64,000 bases of DNA from Proteromonas lacertae (GCA_002245135.1 NGBS01000873.1:186001-250000); one strand, 5' to 3'; positions 23,125-35,450 are shown, counted from the stretch's first letter. Notes: generated by a model from the letters alone, not told the origin. Numbers and translations: made by a program.

Positions 23125-26100
23125 CTATTGTTCTGGTATGGGTGTTAGTGTATCTATTTTATCTTCTGACTTTCTTTCATTATCTAAATGTTCATCATTA
23201 AATGGTGGTTCAGGTTCTTCATTCTTACTGTGATCAATAACATGAACATCTGGCATAGCATGTGAAGCAACAGATGATGTAACAGCAATTTTACTCACTT
23301 TTCTACGAGATTTCATTCTTAAAGCAACAATAAACACAATAGCAAAAACAGTTACAAACATTCCAACACCTAAAAACAAATATGGTAAACCTTGCACTAT
23401 AGATTTCTTATCTGTTTTACCTCCATCTGCTACATAATTGAATGTATTACTTGATTTACATTTCATTGCATCAACTGTATGATGAAGTAAAGGATAATCA
23501 GCACCATTGAAATATTCATCTTGATCTAAAGCCCAAATCATTAAACCACCAAGATTTTTAGATCGAGCATATTCGATCTTTTCATTCAAACTACGATCAT
23601 TATCATAACTACACCATTGATCATCTTTCTGAATATACATACTTCGACTTATCTCATCATAGGTACTTATTCCACCTTCTTTTAACATCTCACTTATTTC
23701 GAAATAAGCTAAATAACCATCTGTTCGAGTCCATTTTCCAGGTTTTCCAGCACCAATTGCTTCACTTTTATAACCTTGGCCTGATGCTTTACTTTTCAAT
23801 GTCCAACAACGACCAAAGTAACCTAAACCCAAAAATAGTTTTTCACTTGATATTCCACTCGATAAATATAGATTCACAGCATAATCGATTGTGTATTTAT
23901 AATCTAAACTATTCTCATCTAAATCTTTTCGAGCATATAATGCAGTATGGAAATCAGTTTTATCTTCCCAAGCACCATGTAAATCATAACTCATTAAACT
24001 AATATAATCAACATATTTAGGAATTTCTTTCAAATTATAGCCACTTTCGATTTTATCATATCCTATTCCAACTGCTATTGTTAATAACAACTTTGATTTT
24101 CCATATGGAATGGATTCTCGTTCGATTGATTCTCGAGTTTCTTTTAATAATGATACGAAATTTTCTTTATCTTCTGGACGACCACCTTGAACTTCAACAC
24201 CTGGATATTCCCAATCGATATCTACACCATCGAAATTATTATCTCGAGCAAATTTCAATAATGAAGAGATAAATTTAGATCGATTTTCTTTACTTGAAGC
24301 CATATTTGTAAATATATGTTTTGTGTTTTCATAGAGATTGAAGTTCCAACCACCAATAGATATTAAGGTCTTGATTGAAGGATTTTGATTTCGAACATGT
24401 TGATTGAATCGATAGTATAAACCTTGACTTGGATTCCATTCGTTTATATCATTCCATTCAAATGGAATTACTCGATAACTTTTATCTTCTATTACAGCAA
24501 ATGCATAGTTTATATGAGTTAAGCCTTTTGCATTTATATTTTCAGGGAAATATGTATTACTAGGACGATATTGACTCCAGTTTGTATGATATCCCAATAA
24601 TTTTGTAATAGGTTTACATGTTCCATCATCATCAGGATTGGGATTTACAGTTGGATTAACTGTTGGTTTTTCCGTTGGAGGGTTAGTTGGTTTTTCTGTA
24701 GGAAGCGAAGTAGGTGGCGAAGTGGGAGGATTTGTTGGTTTTTCAGTTGGAGCACATGTTGGACAAGATGGACAAGGAGGACAAATACCACAATCCTTTG
24801 GACATGTTGCACAGTTTTCATTTGGATCGCATTTTCCATCTCCACAATATGATTCTGTAGGTGTTGTTGGTTTCGCAGTTGGTTTATCAGTAGGCTTTTC
24901 TGTTGGTTTATCAGTAGGAGGTTGAGTTGGTTTATCTGTAGGAGGTTGAGTTGGTTTTGTTGTTGGTTTTTCAGTAGGCTTATCAGTAGGTTTTTCTGTT
25001 GGTGGTTGTGTTGGCCTATCGGTTGGTTCATCGCATTTTCCACAATCATTTGGACAATTTTCACATGTTTCTCCTTTTGAACAAACACCATCTCCACAAG
25101 TAATACAAGAACCACAATCTTTAGGGCAGGATTCACAATTCTCTTTTGATTGACAAATACCATCTCCACATACTGTTTCAGCTGTTGAACAATCAATTGT
25201 GCCACTACATCTACTATCCCAAGTGTGAGCTATTGAACCATCATAACAGATTGTTCCTGGTGGAGTTGGAGTAGGATCAGTAGGACGACCTGCAACACAA
25301 TAATATAAGAATGGACAACAATTCTTTGGATAACAATGAGTACCATCACTTAAACCTTTACAGTTTGGTTTATCATTTCCTCCACTATTACTATCGTCTA
25401 TTTTGTGACATTCTTTTCCATTTCCGCTATATCCATCTTTACATACACATTGAACATGATTATTTGGAAGTAAACTGCATATAGCATTAACATCACATCC
25501 ACCATTATTTGATAAACATGGATTGGGTCTTTCAGTTGGTTTTGTTGTTGGTATTGTAGTTGGTTTTGTTGTTGGTTTTTCAGTTGGTTTATCTGTAGGT
25601 TTTTCAGTTGGTTTTGTTGTTGGTATTGTAGTTGGTTTTGTTGTTGGTTTTTCAGTTGGTTTATCTGTAGGTTTTTCAGTTGGCTTTGTTGTTGGTATTG
25701 TAGTTGGTTTTTCAGTAGGTTTTGTTGTTGGTTTTTGAGTTGGAGCTATAGTCTGTGGAATTGTAGGAGTTGATGTTGTAGGAGGATTTGTTGGTGCACT
25801 TGTTATTCTACATGGTCCACAATCAGCTTGGCAATTCAAACATGTTTCTCCTTTTGAACAAACACCATCTCCACAAGTAATGCAAGAACCACAATCTTCA
25901 GGACAAGATTTACAATTTTCTGTATCATGACATATTCCATCTCCACATTTGGATGCTGTAGAACATTCATAGTTTGATACACCACAATCAGAAGGATATG
26001 ATATTTGCCCATTTATACATACTGTTCCAGGAGGAGTGGCTGATAAGCCTGATGGGTTTCCATTAGAACAATAGTAGAAGTTTGGACAACAATCCATTGG

Positions 26101-29100
26101 GAAACAATGAATTCCATCACTTAAACCATCACATGTTGCTATTTAAAAATATAATTTTTCAATAATCTAATACGATTTGTTGGAACTATTAAATGACATT
26201 CTTTACCATTTCCTGAATATCCCTCTTCACAAGTACATTGTATAACATCATTGTCTAACAATTTGCATTCTGCATGTTTATCACATCCACCATTATTTGT
26301 TTCACAAGGAGAACCTATAGATATTTATATTCAAAATAAATAAAATACATTCTCCACAATCTTTTGGACATGTATGACAATTCTCATTTGATGAACAAAT
26401 ACCATCACCACAATAAGGACACTTTCCACACTATTGAAATAATAATATACAACAAAATACATCAATCTCACAAGAATTGCAATCTTCTTTTCCATTGCAT
26501 ATCTCATCTCCACATTTCGGTTGTTCATCTACTAATGTAAATGAGTTGTAAATTGCTGAAATTAATGGATATTGTTTCTTGAAATAATCCATATCAATTG
26601 ACCATATTGCTACACCTGATGGTTGATAAGTCTTTATAACTTCTGCTTTCTTTTCAAATGCATATTCATCATCAAAACTATAATATACAAAGATTATATA
26701 TTCAAAAATACGTAATAAATTGATCTTTGCTTTGAATATAACTTGATATTGTATTATTCTCAAATATTCCTTTGTAATTGTTATTCTTTAATAAATCATA
26801 TACTTCATAATAGGCTAAAGTACCTGCAGTTTGTGTATATAATCCTGCATTACCAGGACCTTTTGCAGGAGCATCATAAGATTGATCAGAAGCTGGCGAT
26901 TGTAAAGTCCAAGATCTTCCATAAGTTGCTAAACCAATAACTAATTTATGTCTTGGTAAACCTTGATTTAACCAATAATTAACAGCATAACTATAACATA
27001 ATAAAATTAATTTAAATACTCCACTGTGTATTTTGGATTTGAGCTTTTACTGAATGGATAAACACCAGTATGAGGACCTGTGACACTATCCCAAGCACCA
27101 TGAAAATCGTAAGTCATTACATGAATCCAATCTAAATGTGGATGTAATCTAGGAATATCATATCCTTTTAATATTTTATCTTCACCTGAAGCAGCAGCAA
27201 TTGAGAAAATGATTCTTTCTTTTCCATCTAACAATCTTTCATCATTTATAGCTTGTCTCATTTCTTGCACTAGTTTAACAAAGTTTTCTTTATCTCTTGC
27301 TTTTCCACCTTGTTCTTCATGACCTGGATATTCCCAATCCAATTCTACACCATCAAATCCATGTTGTCTAACAAAATTCATAACAGAAGTAATGAATTTC
27401 TGACGATTTTCATAAGTACTAGCCATATCACCAAAAATATGTTTTGTTCCGCCATTTTCATTGAAATTCCATCCGCCAATGCAAATTGATACTTTACTCT
27501 TTGGATTATAATCATGAATCTTCTTTATTACACGGTAATACATTCCTTGAGTAGCATCCCAATCAACAATATCATTCCATTCAAAAGGAATAACTTGATA
27601 TGACTTGTCACTAATAACAGCAAAAGCATACAAAACGTGAGTGAAATATTCTAAACAGTAGATTATAATAAAATACTTGGATCGATATTCTCTGGGAAGA
27701 AATTACCAATTCCATGTCGATATTGTGCCCAATTTGTATAATAACCGATAATCTTGTTAATTCCCTTCCAATCATTATCTAATGGAGGCGCTGTTGGACA
27801 TTCTCCACAATCTTCTTTACATGTAATGCAATTCTCATCATTATTACACATTCCATCACCACAATATGGACATTTACCACAGTGAAATATGCATTAAGAA
27901 ACCATAAATAAATACATTTTAAAAAATGATATATCTACTTCACAATTACTACAAGTTTCTGTTCCATTACAAACTCCATCACCACATACTGGTCTTGTAG
28001 GTAATTCACATTTTATTCCACTGCATTTACTATCATATGTATGAACAATTTCTCCTTTATAACATAATATTCCTGATAATGTAGTAAGTGATGTTGGTTC
28101 ACCATTAACACAATGATAACTAAAACTATATTGAATGTGATATACTATTGAGGACAACAATCTACTGGCCAACAATACATTCCATCTCCTCTTCCTTCAC
28201 AGTAAGCTATTAATAATAAAAGTAACAATATAAAAGAATACGTTCAGTATAATATTTTTCTTCACATTTTACACCATCACCTTCAAATCCAGGTTTGCAT
28301 GTACAATTAACTGAATTATCTTCATTCAAACTACAATATGCAAACTCACTACAACCACCGTTGTTAATAGTACAAGGATGACATTCTTGTGTATTACATG
28401 GAGTTTCTTTTACTAAAGCAGGACATTTCTCTCCACTACCAATTGGATAAATAAGAATCTCTCTATGATATACTTCTATACCTCCACCACATTCTTTATC
28501 ACATTCTTTAAACAAATACCATTCACCAACAACACAATCAACTTTTATATTTCCTACTCTTAGCTTGGATGTTAATTGCTTAAATCCTGTATATTCATGA
28601 GAATTAGCATTTACAGTATAATATATCGGGAATGGAGATCCAATAGCGAAAGTGAAATCATCTTTATTCTTTGTATCCATCTTTCTAACAATTTTAAAGT
28701 AACTATAGAAATCTTTCTTTTCATTCTCTTTTGAAATGAAATATGAATTAGTTTTTTCTGTTAATTTCTTTGTCTTTCCATCATTTTCGCATTTTTGAGA
28801 ATAAGCTTTCATTTCATTCTGATCAACTTTGATTAAATCACTATTACATTCATCATTTCCTAATGCTATTGAATAAGAATCTGTTGTGAAAGCAATTACC
28901 CCAATTGATATTTCATCATTATTTATAGACCAAAATACTTTCATATTATCACTTGGAGGATTTGAAAATTGATATCCAGGCAGTGTCATATGAGGCAATA
29001 AACCAATTTCAGCAACAATATTTGCATTTTGCAATGCATCTTTAAACATATCATTCTGAATAGCAAATTCTAATCTACTATCTATTTCATTTGCATTTTC

Positions 29101-31466
29101 TGTAATATCAGAAACATGGAAATATATTTCATTATCATTTCTGACTTTCATTAAACTAACATCATTTGATTTAAAACCAATAACAGATGCTAATATTTTT
29201 GAGACTGTATGACAGTTATTTTCATTCAATTTATACTCACTTACGAATTTAAATCCATCATTAACACCATTCACAAATATATCAGCTGGTTCTGTTGTTA
29301 CACTTCCAAAACTGTTTGTAATATGACAATAATAACTACCAATTATTTGTGAACTAGCAATCATTGTTATTGATGGTGTTGAATATCCTAATTTTACATA
29401 ATTTTCATTAACAAAAGGTTTAAAGAACCATTCATATTTCATTGGAGATTGACCTTTAACTACTGGAGCAATAGTAACAATATCATTTGGATTGATATTA
29501 GAAAGAGATTTTGGTTGTTCAATAATCATTGGAAGACATTTATTACCACAATCTACATCTTTCAATCCAGTATAACAATTTGAAAATTGATATAAATCTT
29601 CAATCAATACTTCAGAATACATTAAACATGCTTTATTCCAATTACCAAATTTATTAATTGAATCACTAAAATAGGTTAATGCTTTGCATGTATCTGTTTC
29701 TATACACATTTCATTACATTCTTCTAAGGATTCAGCAAATGGACCTGATTCGTAATGAACTTCATCATATGTATTTTTATCACCAGCTGGAACAGCAAAT
29801 ACTTTTATTTTCTTATCTCCAATTTCATTGTCTGGACCTGGATCTTTACTGATTTGACCTTGGAAATTTGATTTAACAACACTTTCCATTGTTGGACCTC
29901 CAAGTATTTCTTTTTTAGGTAAATATGCTCTAATGACAGCTAATAATAATCTCCAATCATATCTAAAACTAATTTCATTGTTATATTCATTATTCTTATC
30001 ATTACGATGTTCAGCTATCATATTGAATGCTTCATAAGCACTTTCTCTGATTATTGACCAAGGAATTGAATCATAATCACCTTTAACAGAATCATAAGGA
30101 TAACTTTCTTCCAAAATATCTATAAACTTCTCAACAAGTTTCCATGATATTTTATAATCATAAACTTCATTGGCATGATCTAAAGCTAGACAAACTGTGT
30201 TAATATCTTTACTATGGCCACCAAATCCATCTAAATTACAATCTGTAATAGGATCTTTATCAGGTGTACACTATTCATATATATATATATATATATAACA
30301 TACTGATGATAAATCCATATTACCAAATAAACCACGATTGTAAGTATACATGGCTGTAGCAAATTCTAAAGCATCTTTACCTTCACGATCTGTTCTAGAA
30401 TCCCAAGCAGGTCTTAAACCCTAAGAAATATAACAAAATAATGATAATACTTGTTTAGTACACATCATAAAGACATTATGACGAAAATGAAAATCTAAAC
30501 TTGTCATAATAACAGCACGATATGGATTTAAAACCATAAAATCATGGAATTCTCTTAATTCACTATACTTCTGTAAATATTCATTATCAGAAATATAACT
30601 ATATTAATAAATATTATCACAATTAAAATATACGTTGGAGTTCTATCTTTCTTTGGAACACTTTTTGAACCAATATAAAATCGATGTGGCATACATGAAA
30701 TATCAGTACTCATTGCCGGGGTTTCAACTTGGAATATTCCATCTTTATTTCCATCTGTGCACAACCCATCACTATTAAAACAATCAAATTCATCATTCTC
30801 ATTATCAACAATAAAATATGAATTATCATTTTCTTCATAAACAGCGGTAGCAAAACTTTCTTTTGCTGCTAAACCCATCAACATGTGTGGATTTAAACCA
30901 TATTCATCTTGGGCATAACCCATAAACATACCCAACAATTTATCAGGTAATCTGATTCTTACATTTGTCATTGATACAGTTACAACATCATCTGTTCTTC
31001 CAATATACATTTGTGTTAATTCTTCATCAAGACGAGGATGTGCATGGAACATACATGCACGATTATTACCTGCTGAATAGACATCAGGATTATCATAATT
31101 TGGGAAATAATTCATGATATAACGAACTTGATCCATTATTCGATTTGTTTGTAATCCTATTGACCAAGGCATGTGGTTAGTTGGTGTCATGATAAAAGGA
31201 TTATACTGAATTTGACCACCAGTAATCCATGACTTAGTTGAAGCTAAAAGACGGGATTTCTTATTAGATTCATCACACGGTGTTGACTGACATATTCCAT
31301 TACACAGATATGGTTTGTATGGATATTCATTAGATATACACTTCAATTCATTGATATTCATCTTCAAACTATACACAATTATCAAAAGTATCAAAATACA
31401 GCATAATTTTCTGAATAGTAACTGTAGATAACATACTACTGTTGATATTCATGTTACTATATTCAT
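23125..31466 (-). CDS. Giant chitin/peptidoglycan-degrading ectoprotein: lysozyme-like, PAN, Ig, TSP1, EGF, 2x GH18, TM
   Basis: Fourteen exons sum to 2636 codons once 13 introns are removed. Order: signal peptide ([21 protein letters not shown], crossing a 36-nt intron); lysozyme/transglycosylase-like domain at about 80-370 ('[25 protein letters not shown]'); PAN-like; Ig-like ('[12 protein letters not shown]'); TSP1-like ('[11 protein letters not shown]'); EGF ('[14 protein letters not shown]'); Cys-rich CGDG.C..NEC..C..DCG.C units; GH18 domain 1 ([12 protein letters not shown]); more CGDG units, EGF and chitin-binding-like modules; PT-rich linkers; GH18 domain 2 ([12 protein letters not shown]) at about 2135-2525; a transmembrane helix '[21 protein letters not shown]' near 2555; and a 60-residue cytosolic tail. 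A surface enzyme attacking fungal, arthropod or bacterial walls during feeding, or remodelling an own chitin wall, is inferred. Confidence 0.85.
24634..25035. repeat. PT-rich linker coding repeat (before GH18 domain 2)
   Basis: Degenerate 9-12 nt units encode runs of KPT/PPT/EKPT on the minus strand, flanking a CGDG-type Cys module. The opposite strand shows an apparent VG-rich frame that is only the antisense of this repeat. Confidence 0.8.
25520..25760. repeat. 72-nt tandem repeat encoding a PT linker
   Basis: About three copies of a 24-residue unit ([24 protein letters not shown]) are nearly identical at the DNA level. Such repeats vary in copy number between strains and are usually O-glycosylated stalks. 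Confidence 0.8.
26431..26460 (-). other. GT-AG intron at the site homologous to the AT-AC intron
   Basis: This 30-nt GTATTT..ATAG intron lies between 'CNSCEID' and '[10 protein letters not shown]' in the second CGDG block of the giant ectoprotein. The position and phase equal those of the 27882-27932 AT-AC intron in the first block. Confidence 0.8.
27882..27932 (-). other. AT-AC (U12-type-like) intron
   Basis: A 51-nt phase-0 intron in the giant ectoprotein gene. The 5' end is ATATCATTTTT, the branch-like TTTCTTAAT lies 12 nt before the end, and the 3' end is TTTCAC. No AG occurs near the junction on the gene strand and retention gives a stop. Removal yields [19 protein letters not shown], matching the C..C..DCG.C pattern repeated elsewhere in the protein. 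Confidence 0.8.
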
Positions 31467-31716
31467 AAATCTTTGAATAACCAATTTCTTTAACCTAAAG
31501 ACAATTTGTTAATTAATAAAGAAAAATCTACTTCATGGGATTTTTTGATGTTGATCAGAAGTAATAATAATAGAAAAAATAAAGACAATATGTGTTTAAT
31601 AAACATAATTATAAAAAAAATAAAATCTATTCTAAAAATGAATTCGTTTTATTTCGTGTTTTTTCTTTAAATCGTGTTTTTTATGTGATCAGCATAAAAT
31701 AAACAAAAAACACTTA

Positions 31717-32488
31717 CTATAAATAAATTAAATTCTTTGAAATTTTCAAAATTGATAAGTCTTCATTCCTTGCTTTTCGATTAATAATTACTTTTGTTTT
31801 TAATCCACATTTTTCTAGCATATTTCTAATATCATCGATCTTGTTTATTTTTTCTACAACAATATAACCTACTCCATTATCTGATAAAATTTTCTATAAT
31901 TTTACACATTATGATAAATAATACACATAGATGAGGTATTACTTTATCTAAGACTTCTCTTCCATTCTTTCCTCCTGCCCACGATGCTGTGATATCTTTC
32001 AAACCAACTTCAGAAGAAGGAGTAGAAACATAAGGAGGATTAAAGATAAAGACATCCACTTTGTTGGATATTTGAGGTAATATATTGTCTAACAAATCGC
32101 AATTTACTACATCATAACAATATAACTACGTATAAAACAAACTATGAATATATAATACATTATTCTGTTTGAAAGTAGATTTTGTTATAGAACATGCATT
32201 TTCATTTATATCTATTGCTATATAATACACAGAGGGTGAGTCTATTTATTGAATTAAACTAGAAATACTCATTACAAGATTAAAACCAGAAGACAAAACA
32301 CCACTCCCACTACCCAATTCTAAAATAAGTGAAATATTATTATTTTCTTTTAGTTTTTCTATATCCTTTTGAAAAGCATCAATCATTAAATAAGAGTCAT
32401 CTGATGGTTCATATCTAATCACAATGGCTATATAATCATACACATTATTAAAATCTTTGTAAGACAAATGCGATAAATCAGGTAGCAT
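31717..32488 (-). CDS. HemK2/N6AMT1-type glutamine methyltransferase for eRF1
   Basis: Four exons (introns of 27, 33 and 31 nt) give 227 codons, as in human HEMK2 (214 aa). 'YEPSDDSYLMIDAF' is the family N-terminal motif. 'ILELGSGSGVLSS' binds SAM, 'AIDINENAC' is the acidic loop, and 'DVFIFNPPYVSTPSSEVG' holds the catalytic NPPY, followed by 'ASWAGGKNGREVLDKVIP'. The enzyme methylates the GGQ glutamine of the release factor eRF1 with its partner TRMT112. The match is full-length with all key residues. It is transcribed divergently from the TRM10-like gene, with an intergenic span of about 200 bp. Confidence 0.9.
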
Positions 32489-32538
32489 TGAATAAAAATG
32501 AAAAATTAATATTTATTTTGAAAAAAGTGCTTGAGAAA

Positions 32539-32544
32539 AAGCTT
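32539..32544. promoter_or_regulatory. AAGCTT element between divergent HemK2 and TRM10 genes (tentative)
   Basis: GTGCTTGAGAAAAAGCTTG contains both the AAGCTT core and a GCTTGAG half; the same words appear ahead of the acyltransferase and Derlin genes. Confidence 0.2.
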
Positions 32545-32686
32545 GTAATAATTCATTTTTGTTTTTTTCTGTTGTTATAAGGATTATTATTTGCTATAAA
32601 CACTCAATATTGTTAATTTGTATAAAAATTTGTACATATGGATAATAGATGCACATATAACAAAATTGTCAAACAATAAAAGGAAT

Positions 32687-33831
32687 ATGACATACTCAAT
32701 TTTGTTTAAATTAATAAATCCTGTAGTATATATATTAATTTGGATTTTATGCATATTATTAATTATTATTGATTTTTTCTTGAATGGTTCAAATAAGAGT
32801 AAAAAAAGAAGACATAGATTAACTCAAATTGAAAGAAGAAAATTAAGAGAAAATTTGAATGAAAAACTTGAAAAACAACCAATAGTTGTAATAGATGCCT
32901 ATTTTACCAACTTTATGGAATCAAGAGTATAAAATTTTATTCTATTAGTAGGGTAAAACATCATTTGCAAAACAAATGTCATTAGTACATGCAATTAACA
33001 GAGAATCAGTTAGTCCTTTCAATATTGAAGTTGTTAATTTCAATTATAGTCAAGAATATAGTGGAAGTAATATAACAGTTTTTCCGTACAAGTATTTTTC
33101 TGATGATGTGTATATATTTATTATTATCATAAATTGTATTTATTTTTAGTCTAAATCATCATTCATTAAATGAGTTGATATATCTCAGTCCAGATAGTGA
33201 TAATGTGATGGATAAATACGAAAATGATAAAATATATATTATAGGTGGAATTATAGATAGAACTATATCTAAAGTATTATTATCAAATATCAGCATTATT
33301 CTTTATAAAACAATATAGAATGAGAGTCTAAACAGAGCAAAAGAATTGAAGATTAAAACAATGAGATTACCATTAAAAGAGAAAATAACAATTGGAAAAC
33401 CGAGTTTGAATATTGATATAGTATTTGAGATTCTATTAACTCTGAAAAATAACAATAATAATTGGAATGAAGCATTGAAGTGCATTCCATTAAAGAATAG
33501 ATCAACAGGAAATCCAAAAGATTTAAAACCAAGTATAATTTTTATTTTATATCTATATATTAATATTATAGTTGAAAACTATGAAGATCTATGTATGTTA
33601 AACTCTAATGATTTGTTCAAATATCAGTTTATGAATGTTTTAAATCAGAAATATAAAAATGATCAACAATATTTAGTTTATAAAACAGAGTTTAATCAGA
33701 ATAATCATGATTTTAGTGATAAATACATATGTAGATTGTATTTTAAAGAGAGATTACTGTCAGAAGCTGTTGGAAGCAGTAAAAGAATATGTGAGAATAG
33801 ATGTGCTTGGTTGGTGTTACATGGAAAATAG
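32687..33831 (+). CDS. TRM10-type tRNA (guanine-9) methyltransferase with C-terminal dsRNA-binding domain
   Basis: Four certain introns (25, 40, 45 and 39 nt) leave 332 codons. SPOUT TRM10 anchors are 'PIVVIDAYFTNFM', 'LNELIYLSPDSDNVMDKYENDKIYIIGGIIDRT', 'IKTMRLPLKEKI', 'LNIDIVFEILLTL' and 'WNEALKCIPLKN'. TRM10 makes m1G (or m1A) at position 9 of tRNA. After residue about 260 comes a double-stranded-RNA-binding motif: 'FMNVLNQKYKNDQQYLVYKTEF..' to 'EAVGSSKRICENRCAWLVL'. That fusion is not usual. Residues 13-33 are strongly hydrophobic, which could mean a membrane anchor. Equally, 32723-32797 could be a 75-nt intron (GTAGTAT..AAG) whose removal keeps frame; its AT-rich content would read as hydrophobic either way. 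Confidence 0.82.
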
Positions 33832-34092
33832 TATTTATTTATTTTGTTTAATTCGTTGATAAAATCTTTGTTAGAGGTATTTTTTGTTGTTACTTCCATC
33901 TTTACGTCTGGTTTGTCATTCGCAATTGTAAAATTAGGATATAACTATATTTTCATCCGCCTTTAAGTTATAGTAGCAATAATACCAAAATTTCAATAGA
34001 TTATATTAAAATTAGTCCATTTTCGAATATCTAATGAAAAATACTACAGAAACGAACAAATCGTTGATTTTTTTAATTTAATTCACTTTTTT

Positions 34093-35248
34093 ATGTCTCG
34101 TAAAGCATCACCAGACGATTTTGGAGTCGACCTACTTGTATAGATGGATGCTTATAATTTGTTTGTAGAGGAATGCTTATAATACATACAAAACTAGTAA
34201 ATTGACTCCATTTCCCGATCTTTACCTCGAAATTGACAGAGAGTGTAACATTTTATTTGAAGAATTATATCGTATACTATTATACCTAATATTGTAGTAA
34301 CAAAATATGAAATTGCTGAATGGCAAGGGTTTTATTTGAGATTATGGGCAAAAAGCGAAGTGGAACTGGATCATGTACTAGCAGAGAATTTTTTAAAAGA
34401 AATCTCTGTTGAGACAGTTCCTCTTTTCCAAAATTATTTTTCAATATCTCGTATATATTCATATTTTTACGTGAAATAGATGGAAAAGTGACAATATCGC
34501 TATTCATAGAGTTTATTTGTGTATTTGCATTCTTTTATAACAAAGATCTTTTAAAATGTATGATTGGAATATTATTTAATCTATAGTAATGTTGTCTATA
34601 TCAAATATACAATCAAACAGATTTGTTAGTGAGAAACAAATATCCTCCTTCTTATCTGACTTAAATGTAGATGATGATCAAATTCACACAGTAGTTCATT
34701 GGGCAAGATCATTGAAGGAGAATCATGATTCACTCATTCATCTAACTACATTTTATCAATACATAATAAGTCATGATTATTTGTTAACAGCTTTAGATAT
34801 TCTTAGAACACAATTATTGAGGTGTATAATAGGACAAGAGTCTTATTATACAATACTAACTAGAAGGAATTATTATAAGAAAATTACCTCAGCAGGAGTA
34901 ACTGTAGCACCTCCCAAAGAGAATTGTTATCAGCATTGTTATAGGACATTAATTAGTGGACGTCCACCTCCTTATTATTATGATTATAAGCCACAGGTTG
35001 TACAAAAGAAGACAGGTCGATGTTTATTGTATATTAGGAAGAGATATGGGTATAGTAATAGGCCAGATAGAGAAAGTAGTAAAAGATCGCTATGCAGTTC
35101 AAGAAAAAACGAATCATATGCATCTCTCAGTTCATATTGTAGTAAGACAATATATTTGAACTCCAAGTCACTTTTGATTAATAAATCATCCTGTAAAGGT
35201 GATGGTAGGATAATAAGTGATGTACCTGGAACTGTGAACTTAGACTAG
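34093..35248 (+). CDS. YGYS-family protein, copy P1 (reference for the family)
   Basis: I do not recognise this family. Introns are 34138-34168 (phase 0), 34272-34297, 34451-34479 and 34558-34586 (all phase 1), leaving 346 aa. Plan shared by all copies: a 12-20 residue acidic or polar leader exon; a roughly 40-residue exon ending LY/LF; 'NNYEI..WE.YYL.LW' (here TKYEIAEWQGFYLRLW); an EF-hand-like 'GKVTISLFIEFICVFAFF'; 'I.SNRFV.EKQI..F'; a second degenerate EF-hand-like unit; 'ILRTQLLRCIIGQESYYTILTRRNYY'; 'KENC...CYRTL'; 'GRPPPYYYDY'; 'IRKRYGYSNRPDRESS'; and a Ser-rich tail. There is no signal peptide, so it is probably cytosolic. The degenerate loops suggest a calmodulin-like ancestor without obvious calcium binding (inference). 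Confidence 0.75.
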
Positions 35249-35450
35249 ATTGTGTATTTTTATTTAAAGAATTAATGAAGATATATTATGTCATTTAAAT
35301 ACTTCTAGCTTAATTTGTTTATAGTCTTTTGTTTTTATTCTTGTTTTTAGGGAGTATATTCAACCAAATTCAGTTGTTTAGAATAAAACAAGCCAAATCA
35401 TTTTAAAAAACAGGTTTTGTGTAACGAAGTTTATAAATGACCAATGAATA

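Noticed and set aside
24638-24925. Long plus-strand frame rich in VGFSVG repeats
   Set aside because: It is the antisense of the PT-rich linker of the ectoprotein; the regular composition is produced by the repeat.
26097-28210. Splitting the ectoprotein into two or three chitinase genes
   Set aside because: All intermediate exons join in frame with good splice sites, no start codon with signal peptide precedes either GH18 domain, and the whole sums to a multiple of three.
30271-30303. TA-rich runs (also 15782-15834 and 48171-48219) as mobile-element ends or origins
   Set aside because: They are ordinary introns with GTAT and TAG ends inside coding genes.
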